A stretch of DNA of 64,000 nt, taken from NCBI GenBank assembly GCA_035934555.1, contig DASYXT010000122.1:20018-84017 (forward strand). Direction: 5' to 3'. Numbering within the stretch: the stretch's first letter is position 1; each line of letters begins with the position of its first letter. The stretch comes from DASYXT01 sp035934555 (lineage in GTDB: Bacteria > Verrucomicrobiota > Verrucomicrobiia > Limisphaerales > UBA8199). Under the pieces are notes generated by a model that was not told the origin of the DNA, did not search any database, and saw only the letters and a list, made by a program, of their open reading frames with translations. Both the position numbers and the translations under genes were made by a program. Below, one piece after another: positions 32,206 to 40,714 of this stretch.

Positions 32206-33102
32206 TCAGCGCATCCGGAAGCCGCCGTGGAAGACTACTTCGGCCACCGTCACCAGGAAGAACACGCTGCTCACGACGGCGTTCAGGCGAAAAAAGGCGA
32301 GATTGATCCAGGCCAAACTGCGGCGCCGGGCGATCCAATGCTCAAGGAAAAGGCAACCGACGATAATCAGCCAGCCGATTAGGTAGGCGATCCGAAACCC
32401 GCAGAGCAATCCAAACCCGAACAACAGGCCGCACATGACCATGTGGGCCAGGAACGAGGTTTCGAGCGCATTTTTCGGCCCCCAAGCCACCACCAGCGAG
32501 TGCAGTCCATGGGTCCGGTCGAATTCATAATCCTGCAGCGCATAGATGATATCAAAGCCGACCAGCCACAACACGACCGACACCGCCAGCAGCAGCATCT
32601 CGCAAAGTTCTCGCAGCGAGAGCGTCGAGCCTCTTACTGCCAGCCACGCCCCGACCGGTGCCAGGGCCAACGACAACCCTAGAAACACGTGCGTGTATTG
32701 AGTGAACCGCTTGGTCAGCGAGTAAAAACAGATGACCGCCAAGGCAAACGGGGACAGATAAAAGCAAAGGGGATTCAGAAAGTATGCGGCTGCGACCAGG
32801 CCCGCTCCTGCGGCGGCGCACAAAATGATCGCTCCGGCCAGGCTGACCTGCCCGGTGGGCAGGTGGCGCCTGGCCGTGCGCGGGTTGAGCGCGTCGAACT
32901 TACGGTCCACAATCCGGTTAAATGCCATCGCGCACGTGCGGGCGCTGACCATGGCTGCAAGGATCAATCCGAAAGTACGCCAGCCCGGCCAACCGCGGTT
33001 GTCTCGCGCCGCGACTGCCATGGCGGCGAGCGCAAAGGGCAGAGCGAAAATCGTGTGGCTGAACCTGACGAACGAAGCCCACTTGCTAACAAACCCCAAC
33101 AT
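32206..33102 (-). CDS. UbiA-family prenyltransferase (quinone biosynthesis)
   Basis: A 298-residue membrane protein with about eight to nine helices. The two Asp-rich motifs are present: NRIVDRKFD (first NDxxDxxxD-type) and DIIYALQDYEFD (second). The product would attach a polyprenyl chain to an aromatic acid, as UbiA (4-hydroxybenzoate) or MqnP (futalosine menaquinone pathway). The ATG at 33102 is preferred over 33123 because GAAAGG lies at the right distance before it. UbiX follows upstream on the same strand with a 114-nt gap, so the two form a quinone pair. MqnP is more likely than UbiA if the host makes menaquinone, which cannot be told here. Confidence 0.88.
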   Translation of the reverse strand: MLGFVSKWASFVRFSHTIFALPFALAAMAVAARDNRGWPGWRTFGLILAAMVSARTCAMAFNRIVDRKFDALNPRTARRHLPTGQVSLAGAIILCAAAGAGLVAAAYFLNPLCFYLSPFALAVICFYSLTKRFTQYTHVFLGLSLALAPVGAWLAVRGSTLSLRELCEMLLLAVSVVLWLVGFDIIYALQDYEFDRTHGLHSLVVAWGPKNALETSFLAHMVMCGLLFGFGLLCGFRIAYLIGWLIIVGCLFLEHWIARRRSLAWINLAFFRLNAVVSSVFFLVTVAEVVFHGGFRMR

Positions 33103-33216
33103 TGAACCTTTCACCCGGAACATCGAACTTGAACATAAATCTCAGCGTTCAGAGTACATCATTCAGCGTTTCCTAAGCAATTTCTTGTAAATTCGATGTT
33201 CGTCTTGCTTTCTCAA

Positions 33217-33774
33217 TCAGTCCCCCTCCTGGCCCCACCGCTTGCCCAGCCCATGTTCCAGGCCCAGGTGGTCCAGCACCCGCGCGACGACCGTATCGAC
33301 AACCTCCTCGACCGTTTTGGGGTGTGTGTAAAAGGCCGGGTTGGCGGGCAGGACAATCGCCCCCGCCAGCAGCAACAACTCGAAGTTCCGAACGTGAACG
33401 AGGTTGAGCGGCGCTTCCCGCGGCACGAGAATCAGCTTTTTCTTTTCTTTGAGCATCACGTCCGCAGCGCGCAGCAGCACGTCTTCGCTATAACCGTGCG
33501 CGATCCGGCCGAGCGTCCCCATGCTGCACGGGATGATGACCATCGCATCAGCGGCGTTGGAGCCGCTGGCGAATGGAGCGTTCATGCTCTTCAGCCCGTG
33601 AGTTGTCACCCCGCTCGGTAACCGAAGCCCTCCCGGCAATTCCTCGGCGATGACGACGTGGGCGTAATTGCTCAGTACCAGGTGCAATTGGTGTCTGGAT
33701 GGGTCCAGGTTGTCCAGCAAACGCTGGGCGTAAAGCATTCCACTGGCGCCGGTGATGGCTATGAGTATCTTCAA
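33217..33774 (-). CDS. ubiX: UbiX flavin prenyltransferase
   Basis: A 185-residue protein of the usual UbiX length. It has the N-terminal nucleotide-binding segment ITGASGMLYAQRLLD, the conserved SGSNAADAMVIIPCSMGTLGRIAHG around residues 90-115 (in parts), and KKLILVPREAPLN. UbiX joins dimethylallyl phosphate to FMN to make prenylated FMN for UbiD-type decarboxylases. Together with the UbiA-like gene it serves quinone synthesis. The start codon is TTG at 33774, the only one that preserves the family N-terminus (MKILIAITGASG). No UbiD homologue is in the window. Confidence 0.92.
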   Translation of the reverse strand: MKILIAITGASGMLYAQRLLDNLDPSRHQLHLVLSNYAHVVIAEELPGGLRLPSGVTTHGLKSMNAPFASGSNAADAMVIIPCSMGTLGRIAHGYSEDVLLRAADVMLKEKKKLILVPREAPLNLVHVRNFELLLLAGAIVLPANPAFYTHPKTVEEVVDTVVARVLDHLGLEHGLGKRWGQEGD

Positions 33775-33891
33775 TGCCGCTACTTCCTACTCCGCCACCC
33801 CGGAAAGGCAAGCAGGATTGGAGTGCAGCGCCTATCCCGTAGCAGCAGAGTTTGACAGCCACGGCGTGTGCAATAGCATTAGCACCTTCGT

Positions 33892-34905
33892 GTGAACGAC
33901 AACTCGCCCATCGTCACCGTATTAATTGCCGCCCGGCCCGGCCAGGCGGATGTGCAAGCTGTGGCTGCCAGTCGCGCGCTGGAATATCCGGCCGAAAAGC
34001 TGCAGGTCATTGTTGCACGCGGCCGGCAGCCCTCCGCGCAGCGCAACGCCGCTTTGCGCGCTGCCCGCGGCGAGTTGGTTTATTTTCTCGATGACGATTC
34101 GGTCCCGGACGCCGGAAACCTTCAGCGCGCGGTGGCGCATTTTGAAGACCCCACCGTTCAGATGGCCGGCGGCCCGAACGTCTGCCCGCCAACCGCGCCA
34201 CCCCTGGAACAGGTTTTTGCGCTGGTGTTGAGCAGTTGGCTGGCCTTCGGCCCGAGCCGCGCGCGCTACACCCCCGTTGGCCAGCCGCGGGCGACGAGTG
34301 AGAAAGAGCTGATTTTGTGCAACCTGGCGGCGCGGAAAGATGCGCTGCTGCAACTCGGCGGCTTCAACGAGGCGCTCTATCCCAACGAGGAAAATGCGTT
34401 GATGGATGAGCTGCAGAAACGCGGGGGCAAACTGATTTATGATCCGCAGATGATCGTCTTACGCCGTCCTCGAGCCAGCCTGAGAGCGTTCGCTAAAATG
34501 CTGATCACCTATGGCCGCGGCCGGGCCGAACAGTTCCGGCTGCATCCGACGCCGGGCTCGGCCTTGAATTTTGTTCCCCCCCTGTTCCTGGTTTATCTGG
34601 TGACGTGGGTGCTGCTGCTGGTTTGGTTGCCGGCCGTGGGCAAATGGTTGCTGGCCCCGCTGGCGTTTTATGTTGGCGCCGTCGCCGGCCAATGTTTCCT
34701 CCTGCTGATAGGTCCCAACGCCAGGCGCGCTCATCCGCCGCCGGCTTTATTTTGTCGTTTAGCCCGGAGCTGCGCCGCATTTCCCTTAATCATTTTGACC
34801 CACGTGTTATACGGCTTCGGTTTCTGGCGCGGATTGTTCACCTCGTTGAAGGCGTCGGCGCCGGGCGCCGCGTCGCCAGTGGCGCTGGAAACTTTCAGCT
34901 CCTAA
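33892..34905 (+). CDS. Glycosyltransferase family 2, membrane-bound
   Basis: A 337-residue protein with GTG start. The N-terminal GT-A domain has VTVLIAARPGQ, RNAALRAARGELVYFLDDDSVPD (metal-binding DDD near residue 70) and a later ENALMDELQKRG region. Residues about 225-320 hold two or three membrane helices (FVPPLFLVYLVTWVLLLVWL and APLAFYVGAVAGQCFLLLIG). It would transfer sugars at the cytoplasmic face of the membrane for envelope polysaccharide. It ends 3 nt before glnE and probably shares a transcript. Confidence 0.8.
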   Translation: MNDNSPIVTVLIAARPGQADVQAVAASRALEYPAEKLQVIVARGRQPSAQRNAALRAARGELVYFLDDDSVPDAGNLQRAVAHFEDPTVQMAGGPNVCPPTAPPLEQVFALVLSSWLAFGPSRARYTPVGQPRATSEKELILCNLAARKDALLQLGGFNEALYPNEENALMDELQKRGGKLIYDPQMIVLRRPRASLRAFAKMLITYGRGRAEQFRLHPTPGSALNFVPPLFLVYLVTWVLLLVWLPAVGKWLLAPLAFYVGAVAGQCFLLLIGPNARRAHPPPALFCRLARSCAAFPLIILTHVLYGFGFWRGLFTSLKASAPGAASPVALETFSS

Positions 34906-34908
34906 GCT

Positions 34909-37900
34909 GTGAATCCGGCCTGGCGCAAAACTCTGGCGCGCTGCGCCGATCCGCAACGGGCACGGCATTGCCTCGACCTGTTGAGTGCGACGCCGGCGCG
35001 CGACAAGTTAGCGCGCGCTTCCACTGAGCAGCGAGCGCTGCTTGCCGCGTTATTTTCGGGCTCGCAATACTTGGCGGCGCTGCTGTTGACCCACCCTGAT
35101 TGGCTTTCCGAGCTGGACCTGGAGAACTTGCGCTTTGCGCGACGCAAGCAAGGGTTGGCTCAAGAGGTGCAACGTTGGTTGCGGCCGTTGCTGAAAACCG
35201 GCGATTTCACTCGAGCCTTGGGACTGCTGCGGGAATTTAAGCAACGCGAATTGCTGCGGGTCGGCGCGCGGGACTTTGGCCGGCTTGCGCGGGTGCCCGA
35301 GCTGACGCATGAATTGTCCGATATCGCCGACGTTTGCCTGGACGCAGTCTGGCAGATTTGCCATTTGCAACTCTCGCAAAAATACGGCTTGCCCCATCAT
35401 GAGGCTGCATCGGGTCAATGGGTGCCAACCGCCGGGTGCGTGTTGGGCCTGGGCAAGCTCGGCGGCCAGGAGCTTAATTACAGCTCCGATGTCGATGTGA
35501 TCTTCGTCTATGCTGAAGAGGGGAACGTTTTTAAGGAGCCGCCGCCTGGGACCAGCGCGGCGCGCTCACCCCGCGGCGGACGCGGGTCCCACGCGGTGCA
35601 ACCGCCTCGGCCGGCGCTCAAGAGCCATCAGTTCTTCAATCGCCTCGCTGAAGCCTTCATCGCCGAAGTGACCCGGCTGGCGCCCGAAGGGATCCTTTAC
35701 CGGATTGACTTGCGTCTGCGTCCCGAGGGTGACCTTGGGCCGCTGGCGCGCTCGCTGGCCGGATACGAAAATTACTATGCACAGTGGGGCCAGACGTGGG
35801 AGCGAATGATGCTGATGAAAGGCCGCGGCGTCGCCGGCGACGAGCCGTTGGCCGCGGAGTTTCTGGAGATGATTCAGCCCTTTCGTTACCCGCGCTCGAT
35901 CAGCGAGGGCGCTTTGGCTGAGGTCGGCGCAATGAAGGACCGCATCGAGCACGAGGTGGTCAAGACGGGCGAGTTGGAGCGCAACGTGAAGCTCGGGCGG
36001 GGCGGCATTCGCGAAATTGAGTTTGTTGCGCAGGCGCTGCAGTTGCTCCATGCCGGCAAGCAACCGTTCCTGCAGGGTTCCCAAACCCTGCCGACGCTGG
36101 ACAAACTCTGGCAATACGAACTGCTGTCACCGGAGGCGGCGCGGCGCTTGGGCGAAGCTTACATTTTTCTGCGCGACATCGAGCACCGCCTGCAAATGGA
36201 GGACAATCGGCAAACGCACACGATTCCGCAGGAGCGGATTGCGCGCGAACGCCTGGCGCGGCTGATGGGTTTCGCGACGCTAGCGGCGTTCGCAGCGGCG
36301 CTGGCCGACCACACGCGGCAAGTACGTGCGGTGTTCGAGCACGTCCTGCGGAGTGAAGTGCCACAACGCGCCGGGTCGGCGTTCCCTGCGTATTTCGAAG
36401 GCGCCGAGGCCGAATGGAAAGCCTTGCTCGAGCGCCATCGCTTTAAAGACGCCGAACGCTCCTTTCGCGTGCTGCGCGAGTTTGTCGAGGGCCCTGGCTA
36501 CGTCCACATTTCGCCGCGGACAAAGGAGTTGGCGCTGAAGCTCCTGCCCGAATTGTTTGGCTTGTGCTCCCAGCCGGGAAGCGGAGCGGGTGCAATCGCG
36601 AAAAGCTCACGACTCAATAAGAGTCGTAAGCAAACGGTTGAACCTGGCAAGGGGCGCGGTGGCAAAGAGGATGCCGGTTCACCCGGGCAGGTGCCGCTTT
36701 CTGATCCGGACCGGGTTGTCACGCGTCTGGATAGTTTCATCGGCGCTTATGGAGCGCGGGCGACGTTGTTCGAATTGTGGGCAGCCAATCCGGCGATTTT
36801 TCGGTTGCTGGTGCTATTGTTCGATCGCTCGGAATTCCTTGCTGAATTGGCGATCCGCGTGCCGGATTTAGTGGACGAGTTGGTGACGAGCGGCCGTTTG
36901 CGCCAGCGCAAGAGTTCAGCGGAGACCCTGAGCGATCTGCGCCACGGCCTGGCCGACGCCGACCAGCACCTGTGGTTGCGGCGCTATCACCAAGCCGAGC
37001 TGATGCGCATCGGCTTGCGCGATATTCTGGGTTTGGCCGATTTCGAACAGTATCTGACCGAGTTGTCGGCGCTGGCCGATGCCTGCCTTCGTTACGCTTT
37101 GGAAGTCATCATGCGGCGCCACCGCCTCAAACGTCCTCCCTTCGCGATCATCGGGTTGGGCAAGCTCGGTGGCGCCGAGATCGACTATGGCTCCGACCTC
37201 GACCTGGTATTCGTCACAGACGCGCCGAGCGCGCAGTTGCCCAAGTTGGCGCGCCTGGCTGTCGCGGTGATGGAGTTGCTCTCACGCCGCACGGAGCAGG
37301 GCATTGTCTTTCATACGGACGCGCGGTTGCGGCCGGACGGTGAAAAGGGACTGCTGGTCAACTCCCTGGCGGCGTATGAGGGGTACTACCGCCAGCGCGC
37401 ACAGTTGTGGGAAATCCAAACCCTTACCCGAACCCGCCTGGTGGCAGGTGACGAGCGGGTTGGGGCGAAATTCCAGGCATTGGCCGCCGCGCTAACTAAT
37501 TTCGCGCAACCCAATTTGCCGCTCGCCGCCTATACTCCCGATTGGAAGCAGAGCATCCAGCGGATGCGGTTGCGCATCGAGAAGGAGCGCACGCCGGCCG
37601 GGCAGGATGACCTGGCCCTCAAGACCGGCGCCGGGGGCCTGATGGACGCAGAGTTCATCGCCCAGGCGCTGTGCCTCGAGCACGGCTGGGCCGAGCCAAA
37701 CACCTTGCGCGCGCTGGAGCGCGGCCGGCAATCGGGCGCGCTCCCCCGGCCCGACATGTTTCTCGAGGCTTACCGGCACTTGCGCCGGGTCGAAGGCATC
37801 CTCCGCCGGTGGAGTTACGAGGGGGAAACGGTGCTGCCGGTCGAGCCCGCGCCGTATTTACGCGTCGCGATTCGCTGTGGATTCCCTAATGCCGCCGCGT

Positions 37901-37980
37901 TCCGCGAGGCGCTCCGGGGCTGGCGCACCAGCGTGCGGGCCGGCTACAACCGGTTCTTTCAATTGAAAAGTGCAGAGTGA
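34909..37980 (+). CDS. glnE: Glutamine synthetase adenylyltransferase/deadenylase GlnE
   Basis: A 1,023-residue two-domain nucleotidyltransferase. The N-terminal deadenylylase has GLGKLGGQELNYSSDVDVIFVY near residue 180. The C-terminal adenylyltransferase has GLGKLGGAEIDYGSDLDLVFV near residue 748. Each keeps the G-x-D-x-D metal site. GlnE switches glutamine synthetase off and on by adding or removing AMP according to nitrogen state. It starts with GTG 3 nt after the glycosyltransferase. The linker at about residues 560-600 carries a basic, low-complexity stretch (KSSRLNKSRKQTVEPGKGRG) whose DNA includes a perfect hairpin (36,609-36,627), probably an insertion in the linker. Confidence 0.93.
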   Translation: MNPAWRKTLARCADPQRARHCLDLLSATPARDKLARASTEQRALLAALFSGSQYLAALLLTHPDWLSELDLENLRFARRKQGLAQEVQRWLRPLLKTGDFTRALGLLREFKQRELLRVGARDFGRLARVPELTHELSDIADVCLDAVWQICHLQLSQKYGLPHHEAASGQWVPTAGCVLGLGKLGGQELNYSSDVDVIFVYAEEGNVFKEPPPGTSAARSPRGGRGSHAVQPPRPALKSHQFFNRLAEAFIAEVTRLAPEGILYRIDLRLRPEGDLGPLARSLAGYENYYAQWGQTWERMMLMKGRGVAGDEPLAAEFLEMIQPFRYPRSISEGALAEVGAMKDRIEHEVVKTGELERNVKLGRGGIREIEFVAQALQLLHAGKQPFLQGSQTLPTLDKLWQYELLSPEAARRLGEAYIFLRDIEHRLQMEDNRQTHTIPQERIARERLARLMGFATLAAFAAALADHTRQVRAVFEHVLRSEVPQRAGSAFPAYFEGAEAEWKALLERHRFKDAERSFRVLREFVEGPGYVHISPRTKELALKLLPELFGLCSQPGSGAGAIAKSSRLNKSRKQTVEPGKGRGGKEDAGSPGQVPLSDPDRVVTRLDSFIGAYGARATLFELWAANPAIFRLLVLLFDRSEFLAELAIRVPDLVDELVTSGRLRQRKSSAETLSDLRHGLADADQHLWLRRYHQAELMRIGLRDILGLADFEQYLTELSALADACLRYALEVIMRRHRLKRPPFAIIGLGKLGGAEIDYGSDLDLVFVTDAPSAQLPKLARLAVAVMELLSRRTEQGIVFHTDARLRPDGEKGLLVNSLAAYEGYYRQRAQLWEIQTLTRTRLVAGDERVGAKFQALAAALTNFAQPNLPLAAYTPDWKQSIQRMRLRIEKERTPAGQDDLALKTGAGGLMDAEFIAQALCLEHGWAEPNTLRALERGRQSGALPRPDMFLEAYRHLRRVEGILRRWSYEGETVLPVEPAPYLRVAIRCGFPNAAAFREALRGWRTSVRAGYNRFFQLKSAE
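36609..36627. repeat. Perfect hairpin inside the glnE linker
   Basis: ACGACTC-AATAA-GAGTCGT in coding sequence, in the segment joining the two GlnE halves where the protein is low in complexity and variable in the family. Confidence 0.5.
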
Positions 37981-38000
37981 GGTAAGCGCTCAGCAAGAAT

Positions 38001-38072
38001 GGCGGGGACGTCCTCGTCACCCTTGGTGCAGACAGAATTCACCGGGATGGACGTCGACGAGACGCCCCCGCC
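38001..38072. repeat. Intergenic imperfect inverted repeat after glnE
   Basis: GGCGGGGACGTCCTCGTC (38,001-38,018) faces GACGAGACGCCCCCGCC (38,056-38,072) with a 37-nt centre. It follows the glnE stop at 37,980 and looks like a REP/BIME-type intergenic repeat. A short tandem repeat of CCTCTAGGGG lies nearby at 38,144-38,163. Confidence 0.6.
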
Positions 38073-38166
38073 CCTTTCTCCTGCCAATTACTGAAGCATT
38101 ACAGATCGAGCGCGCACTAAGAATTATCGGCGTGGGCGGCTTGCCTCTAGGGGCCTCTAGGGGTCG

Positions 38167-38571
38167 CTACCATGCTGCACCTCTCGCTTTATGAATCCAC
38201 ATAAGTCTCGCGCTCCCGTGTTCTCGCAGAACAAGAACGACTCCATTCGTAGTAATCGCGAAGACGGTGGGGTGCGTGTACTCACGATATGCGAACAGGC
38301 AACGAAATGTCTGACCGCCGATAACGTAGGAGGCGGTGTAAACGAAAGAAGTGCCTGCACTGGAGTAACCATACTTCTGAGGCTCGGGGACGGGGTATGG
38401 CGAGCCATCGAGAACCCATCCCTTGTATAAATTGCGCAAGTGGGTGGCATCGTTCCATCGTTCGTAAAGCGCACCGTCAATCGATAGAACTGTCAGGAGC
38501 CCGGTGAATAATCCAATAGCAACGAGCGCAGCCATCGCAAGTTTTCTTGTACGTGACCAACTCGAGAACAT
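38167..38571 (-). CDS. Hypothetical membrane-anchored protein
   Basis: A 134-residue protein with one N-terminal membrane anchor (residues about 10-30: LAMAALVAIGLFTGLLTVL) and a mature domain of about 100 residues with beta character (GTSFVYTASYVIGGQTFRC, FAITTNGVVLVLR). No family recognised. It is 28 nt downstream of the metallopeptidase-like gene on the same strand and may be co-transcribed. Confidence 0.55.
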   Translation of the reverse strand: MFSSWSRTRKLAMAALVAIGLFTGLLTVLSIDGALYERWNDATHLRNLYKGWVLDGSPYPVPEPQKYGYSSAGTSFVYTASYVIGGQTFRCLFAYREYTHPTVFAITTNGVVLVLREHGSARLMWIHKARGAAW

Positions 38572-38599
38572 AGGCCTTCGTCGCGGTTAATGATGGCGA

Positions 38600-39277
38600 C
38601 TATTTACCCTCCCGGTCCAAAGCCGCACCGCCTGTCTCTTCTCTGCGTACGGCCCGTCTAGTTCGGCGATTGTGCAGGTAAGCGGCCAGCCGTTGCAGCC
38701 ACCTTGGAGCACCCAAGGATTTAATCTGATCGAGGTCCCTCTGGATGAAGGCCTCGTCTGTCCAATGCTCCGCACTATAATTAAATCGTGATTGAGCTTC
38801 CCGAACGAGATTATCGCTCCCGGGGATTCTGCTTGCGAAGGCTGCCTCGGCTCCAACGCAGATATGCTCTATCCGCGCTCGTTGTTTTTCTTCGTACGCG
38901 AGCCCGCGCTGCTCAAGGTAGCCGTGGGTGGCCTCGTGAATTAGGGTCATGGCCAAACTAGCGGGTTCTGTTGTTTCTGAAGCAGCGTACTTCTCGTCAA
39001 TATCGCAAAGCATCACCTCAGAAATATAAACGGCATAATATGGATGAGCCCCAAATATCAAGATATTCGGGATAAACTTCTGAACCCTCCCCCAGAATTT
39101 AGGACTGTTGGCTTGAATGAGATTCAACGCGCTATCCATCTTTTCCCGGAGCAGTTCGGCTTTTTGTTTATTTTGGCCGACAATGACTAACTTCACCCCC
39201 CTGAGGTTGAAACGCCTGCCGAACCGGAGCACCAGACGATAGGGCAAGTTTCGGAGAGTTGTCTTGGTGCTGCGCAC
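38600..39277 (-). CDS. Putative zinc metallopeptidase-like protein (HEATH motif)
   Basis: A 225-residue frame with the zinc-binding signature H114-E-A-T-H118 in TLIHEATHGYLEQRG and a following acidic segment (EHICVGAEAAFASRI) that could give the third ligand. The middle (VYISEVMLCDID) resembles small gluzincin domains. The first 30 residues are probably not native: they read as the C-terminal end of a decayed MazF (LVRSTKTTLRNLP), so the true start may be downstream, for example near MDSALNLIQ (residue 47). The substrate is unknown, and the activity is inferred only from the motif. Confidence 0.55.
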   Translation of the reverse strand: MRSTKTTLRNLPYRLVLRFGRRFNLRGVKLVIVGQNKQKAELLREKMDSALNLIQANSPKFWGRVQKFIPNILIFGAHPYYAVYISEVMLCDIDEKYAASETTEPASLAMTLIHEATHGYLEQRGLAYEEKQRARIEHICVGAEAAFASRIPGSDNLVREAQSRFNYSAEHWTDEAFIQRDLDQIKSLGAPRWLQRLAAYLHNRRTRRAVRREETGGAALDREGK

Positions 39278-39546
39278 AAGCGAGTTGTTGGGTCTAAACG
39301 TTGCACATCAACCGCCCCGCGCCAAGAGGGTGGATCATGATCCAGTGGTCCAGAGACGTCATTGCGGGGCAAGGCTGCAGAGGCTACTCGGTCCCGAGAT
39401 GCTTGGCGAAAACCGGGCGGAAGACTAGGCGAACCCCCCGGGGACGCTGTGCAGGGCCTCTGTACCAGTGCCGGTCGCTGCTTGGTGCTGCTTAGGTTGG
39501 TGAATGGAAATGGGACCAGAACGACCTCGCCCCGCTTATAGCTCAT
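39193..39546 (-). pseudogene. Decayed MazF/PemK-type toxin
   Basis: The frame begins MSYKRGEVVLVPFPFTNLSSTKQRPALV, a very good MazF/PemK N-terminus. After residue 28 the sequence departs from the family (QRPCTASPGGSP...). Fragments of the rest can be recognised in this and other frames: RDRVASAA and DVSGPLDHD, and in the neighbouring frame a tail like NNSLVRSTKTTLRNL. This suggests frameshifts or a small insertion or deletion, leaving no functional ribonuclease. Its start overlaps the stop of the antitoxin gene by 11 nt, the normal arrangement of a toxin-antitoxin pair. Confidence 0.6.
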
Positions 39547-39721
39547 CGTAGATGGCGTCCTCGGGGTTGTTCCAGAATTCGAAGGCCGGTTCCGCCAACC
39601 GCGACCACGCCAGATCGTCCGGCGAGATCTTTAGATGCCCCGGCAGGATTCGCAGCAATTCGATTTGCTCTTTCACGTCGAGTTTTTCGATCGCCTCACT
39701 GATTTCGGCAACCGTGCTCAT
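39536..39721 (-). CDS. Antitoxin-like protein of a MazEF-type pair
   Basis: A 61-residue acidic protein from the ATG at 39721 (MSTVAEISEAIEKLDVKEQIELL). The N-terminal helix pattern and the C-terminal acidic/aromatic tail (AFEFWNNPEDAIYDEL) are typical of antitoxins that neutralise MazF/PemK toxins. An upstream in-frame start at 39835 exists but its extra sequence looks non-coding. The toxin that follows is disrupted, so this antitoxin has no visible active partner. Confidence 0.65.
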   Translation of the reverse strand: MSTVAEISEAIEKLDVKEQIELLRILPGHLKISPDDLAWSRLAEPAFEFWNNPEDAIYDEL

Positions 39722-39895
39722 GCATTCACCCCTTGAATATGCTCGCACCGCCAACTTGCCGCAAGCCTCGAAAAACCCGGTTTGCTGGCTATGACAACAC
39801 CCCGGGAGGAAACTCGGCCCTGTCAACCCCGTCAAGCCTTCGTTGCCTTTGTTACCTTTTAATTCTGATTTCGGCTCGATTACTCAGCTTTTAAT

Positions 39896-40711
39896 TCACA
39901 TCCTTCCCCTCTGTCGGTTGGCTTCATACAAAAAGACCGCCGCCGCACAGCCGACATTGAGTGAGTCAACGCCCGGCGCCATGGGAATGGCGACCAGTTC
40001 ATCGCAAGCTGCCAGCGCGGTCGGTGAAATGCCATAGCCTTCACTGCCGAGCACGAGGCAGGTGTCGCGGGTGAAATCCGCCTGCGCAAGGGTTCGACTC
40101 CTGGTGTGCGCATGGGCCGCAATGACACGAAAGCCCAGCCCTTTGATTTGTGGCAACAGCTTCGGCAAATCCACACCTTCAACGACCGGCAGCTCAAAGA
40201 GTGTTCCCATCGAACTGCGCACCGCCCGGCGCAGGAAAGGGCTCGTGCAAGTGTCGCCGGTGAGCAAGGCTTGCACGGCGAAGGCGGCGGAGTTGCGCAC
40301 CACCGCGCCCAGGTTCTCGGCGCTCGACAGGCCGTCAGTAGCGATGAGCAGATAAGGACGCGCGGCCGATGCGAGAATCTCCTCGAGCGGCCGCGGTGGC
40401 GGCACCTGGCCGACCGCAAGCAGGCCTTGATACATCGAGAACCCGGTCAACCTTTCCAGCAGGTCCTTGGGCGCGACAAACACTTGCACCTGTTCCGCTC
40501 GGGCCTGCAACAGCGGCTCGAGTTCCTCCAGCCATTTTTGCGGCAGCAGCACCGACACCACTCCGAAGCGGCTCGCCAGCAAACGTCGCACCACTTTTTC
40601 TCCTTCCGCGACAAAAATCCCCGCCTGTCGGTGCTCCCGTTGCCGGCGCATCGTGCGGTAAGGCTGCAATTCAGGCAAATCGAACGAGTCGATCTTCTGA
40701 ACCCGAAACAT
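39896..40711 (-). CDS. TrmH/SpoU-family RNA 2'-O-methyltransferase
   Basis: A 271-residue protein of the SPOUT superfamily. The N-terminal RNA-binding part reads RTMRRQREHRQAGIFVAEGEKVVRRLL, as in the SpoU substrate-binding domain. The catalytic domain contains ATDGLSSAENLGAVVRNSAAF (motif 1), the LVLGSEGYGIS segment (motif 2) and VDSLNVGCAAAVFLYE (motif 3), which together form the trefoil-knot SAM site. It would methylate a ribose in rRNA or tRNA. The exact site cannot be told; 23S rRNA G2251-type (RlmB) is one option. It ends near a low-GC gap and starts 3 nt after the WalJ-like gene stop. Confidence 0.85.
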   Translation of the reverse strand: MFRVQKIDSFDLPELQPYRTMRRQREHRQAGIFVAEGEKVVRRLLASRFGVVSVLLPQKWLEELEPLLQARAEQVQVFVAPKDLLERLTGFSMYQGLLAVGQVPPPRPLEEILASAARPYLLIATDGLSSAENLGAVVRNSAAFAVQALLTGDTCTSPFLRRAVRSSMGTLFELPVVEGVDLPKLLPQIKGLGFRVIAAHAHTRSRTLAQADFTRDTCLVLGSEGYGISPTALAACDELVAIPMAPGVDSLNVGCAAAVFLYEANRQRGRM

Positions 40712-40714
40712 GGG

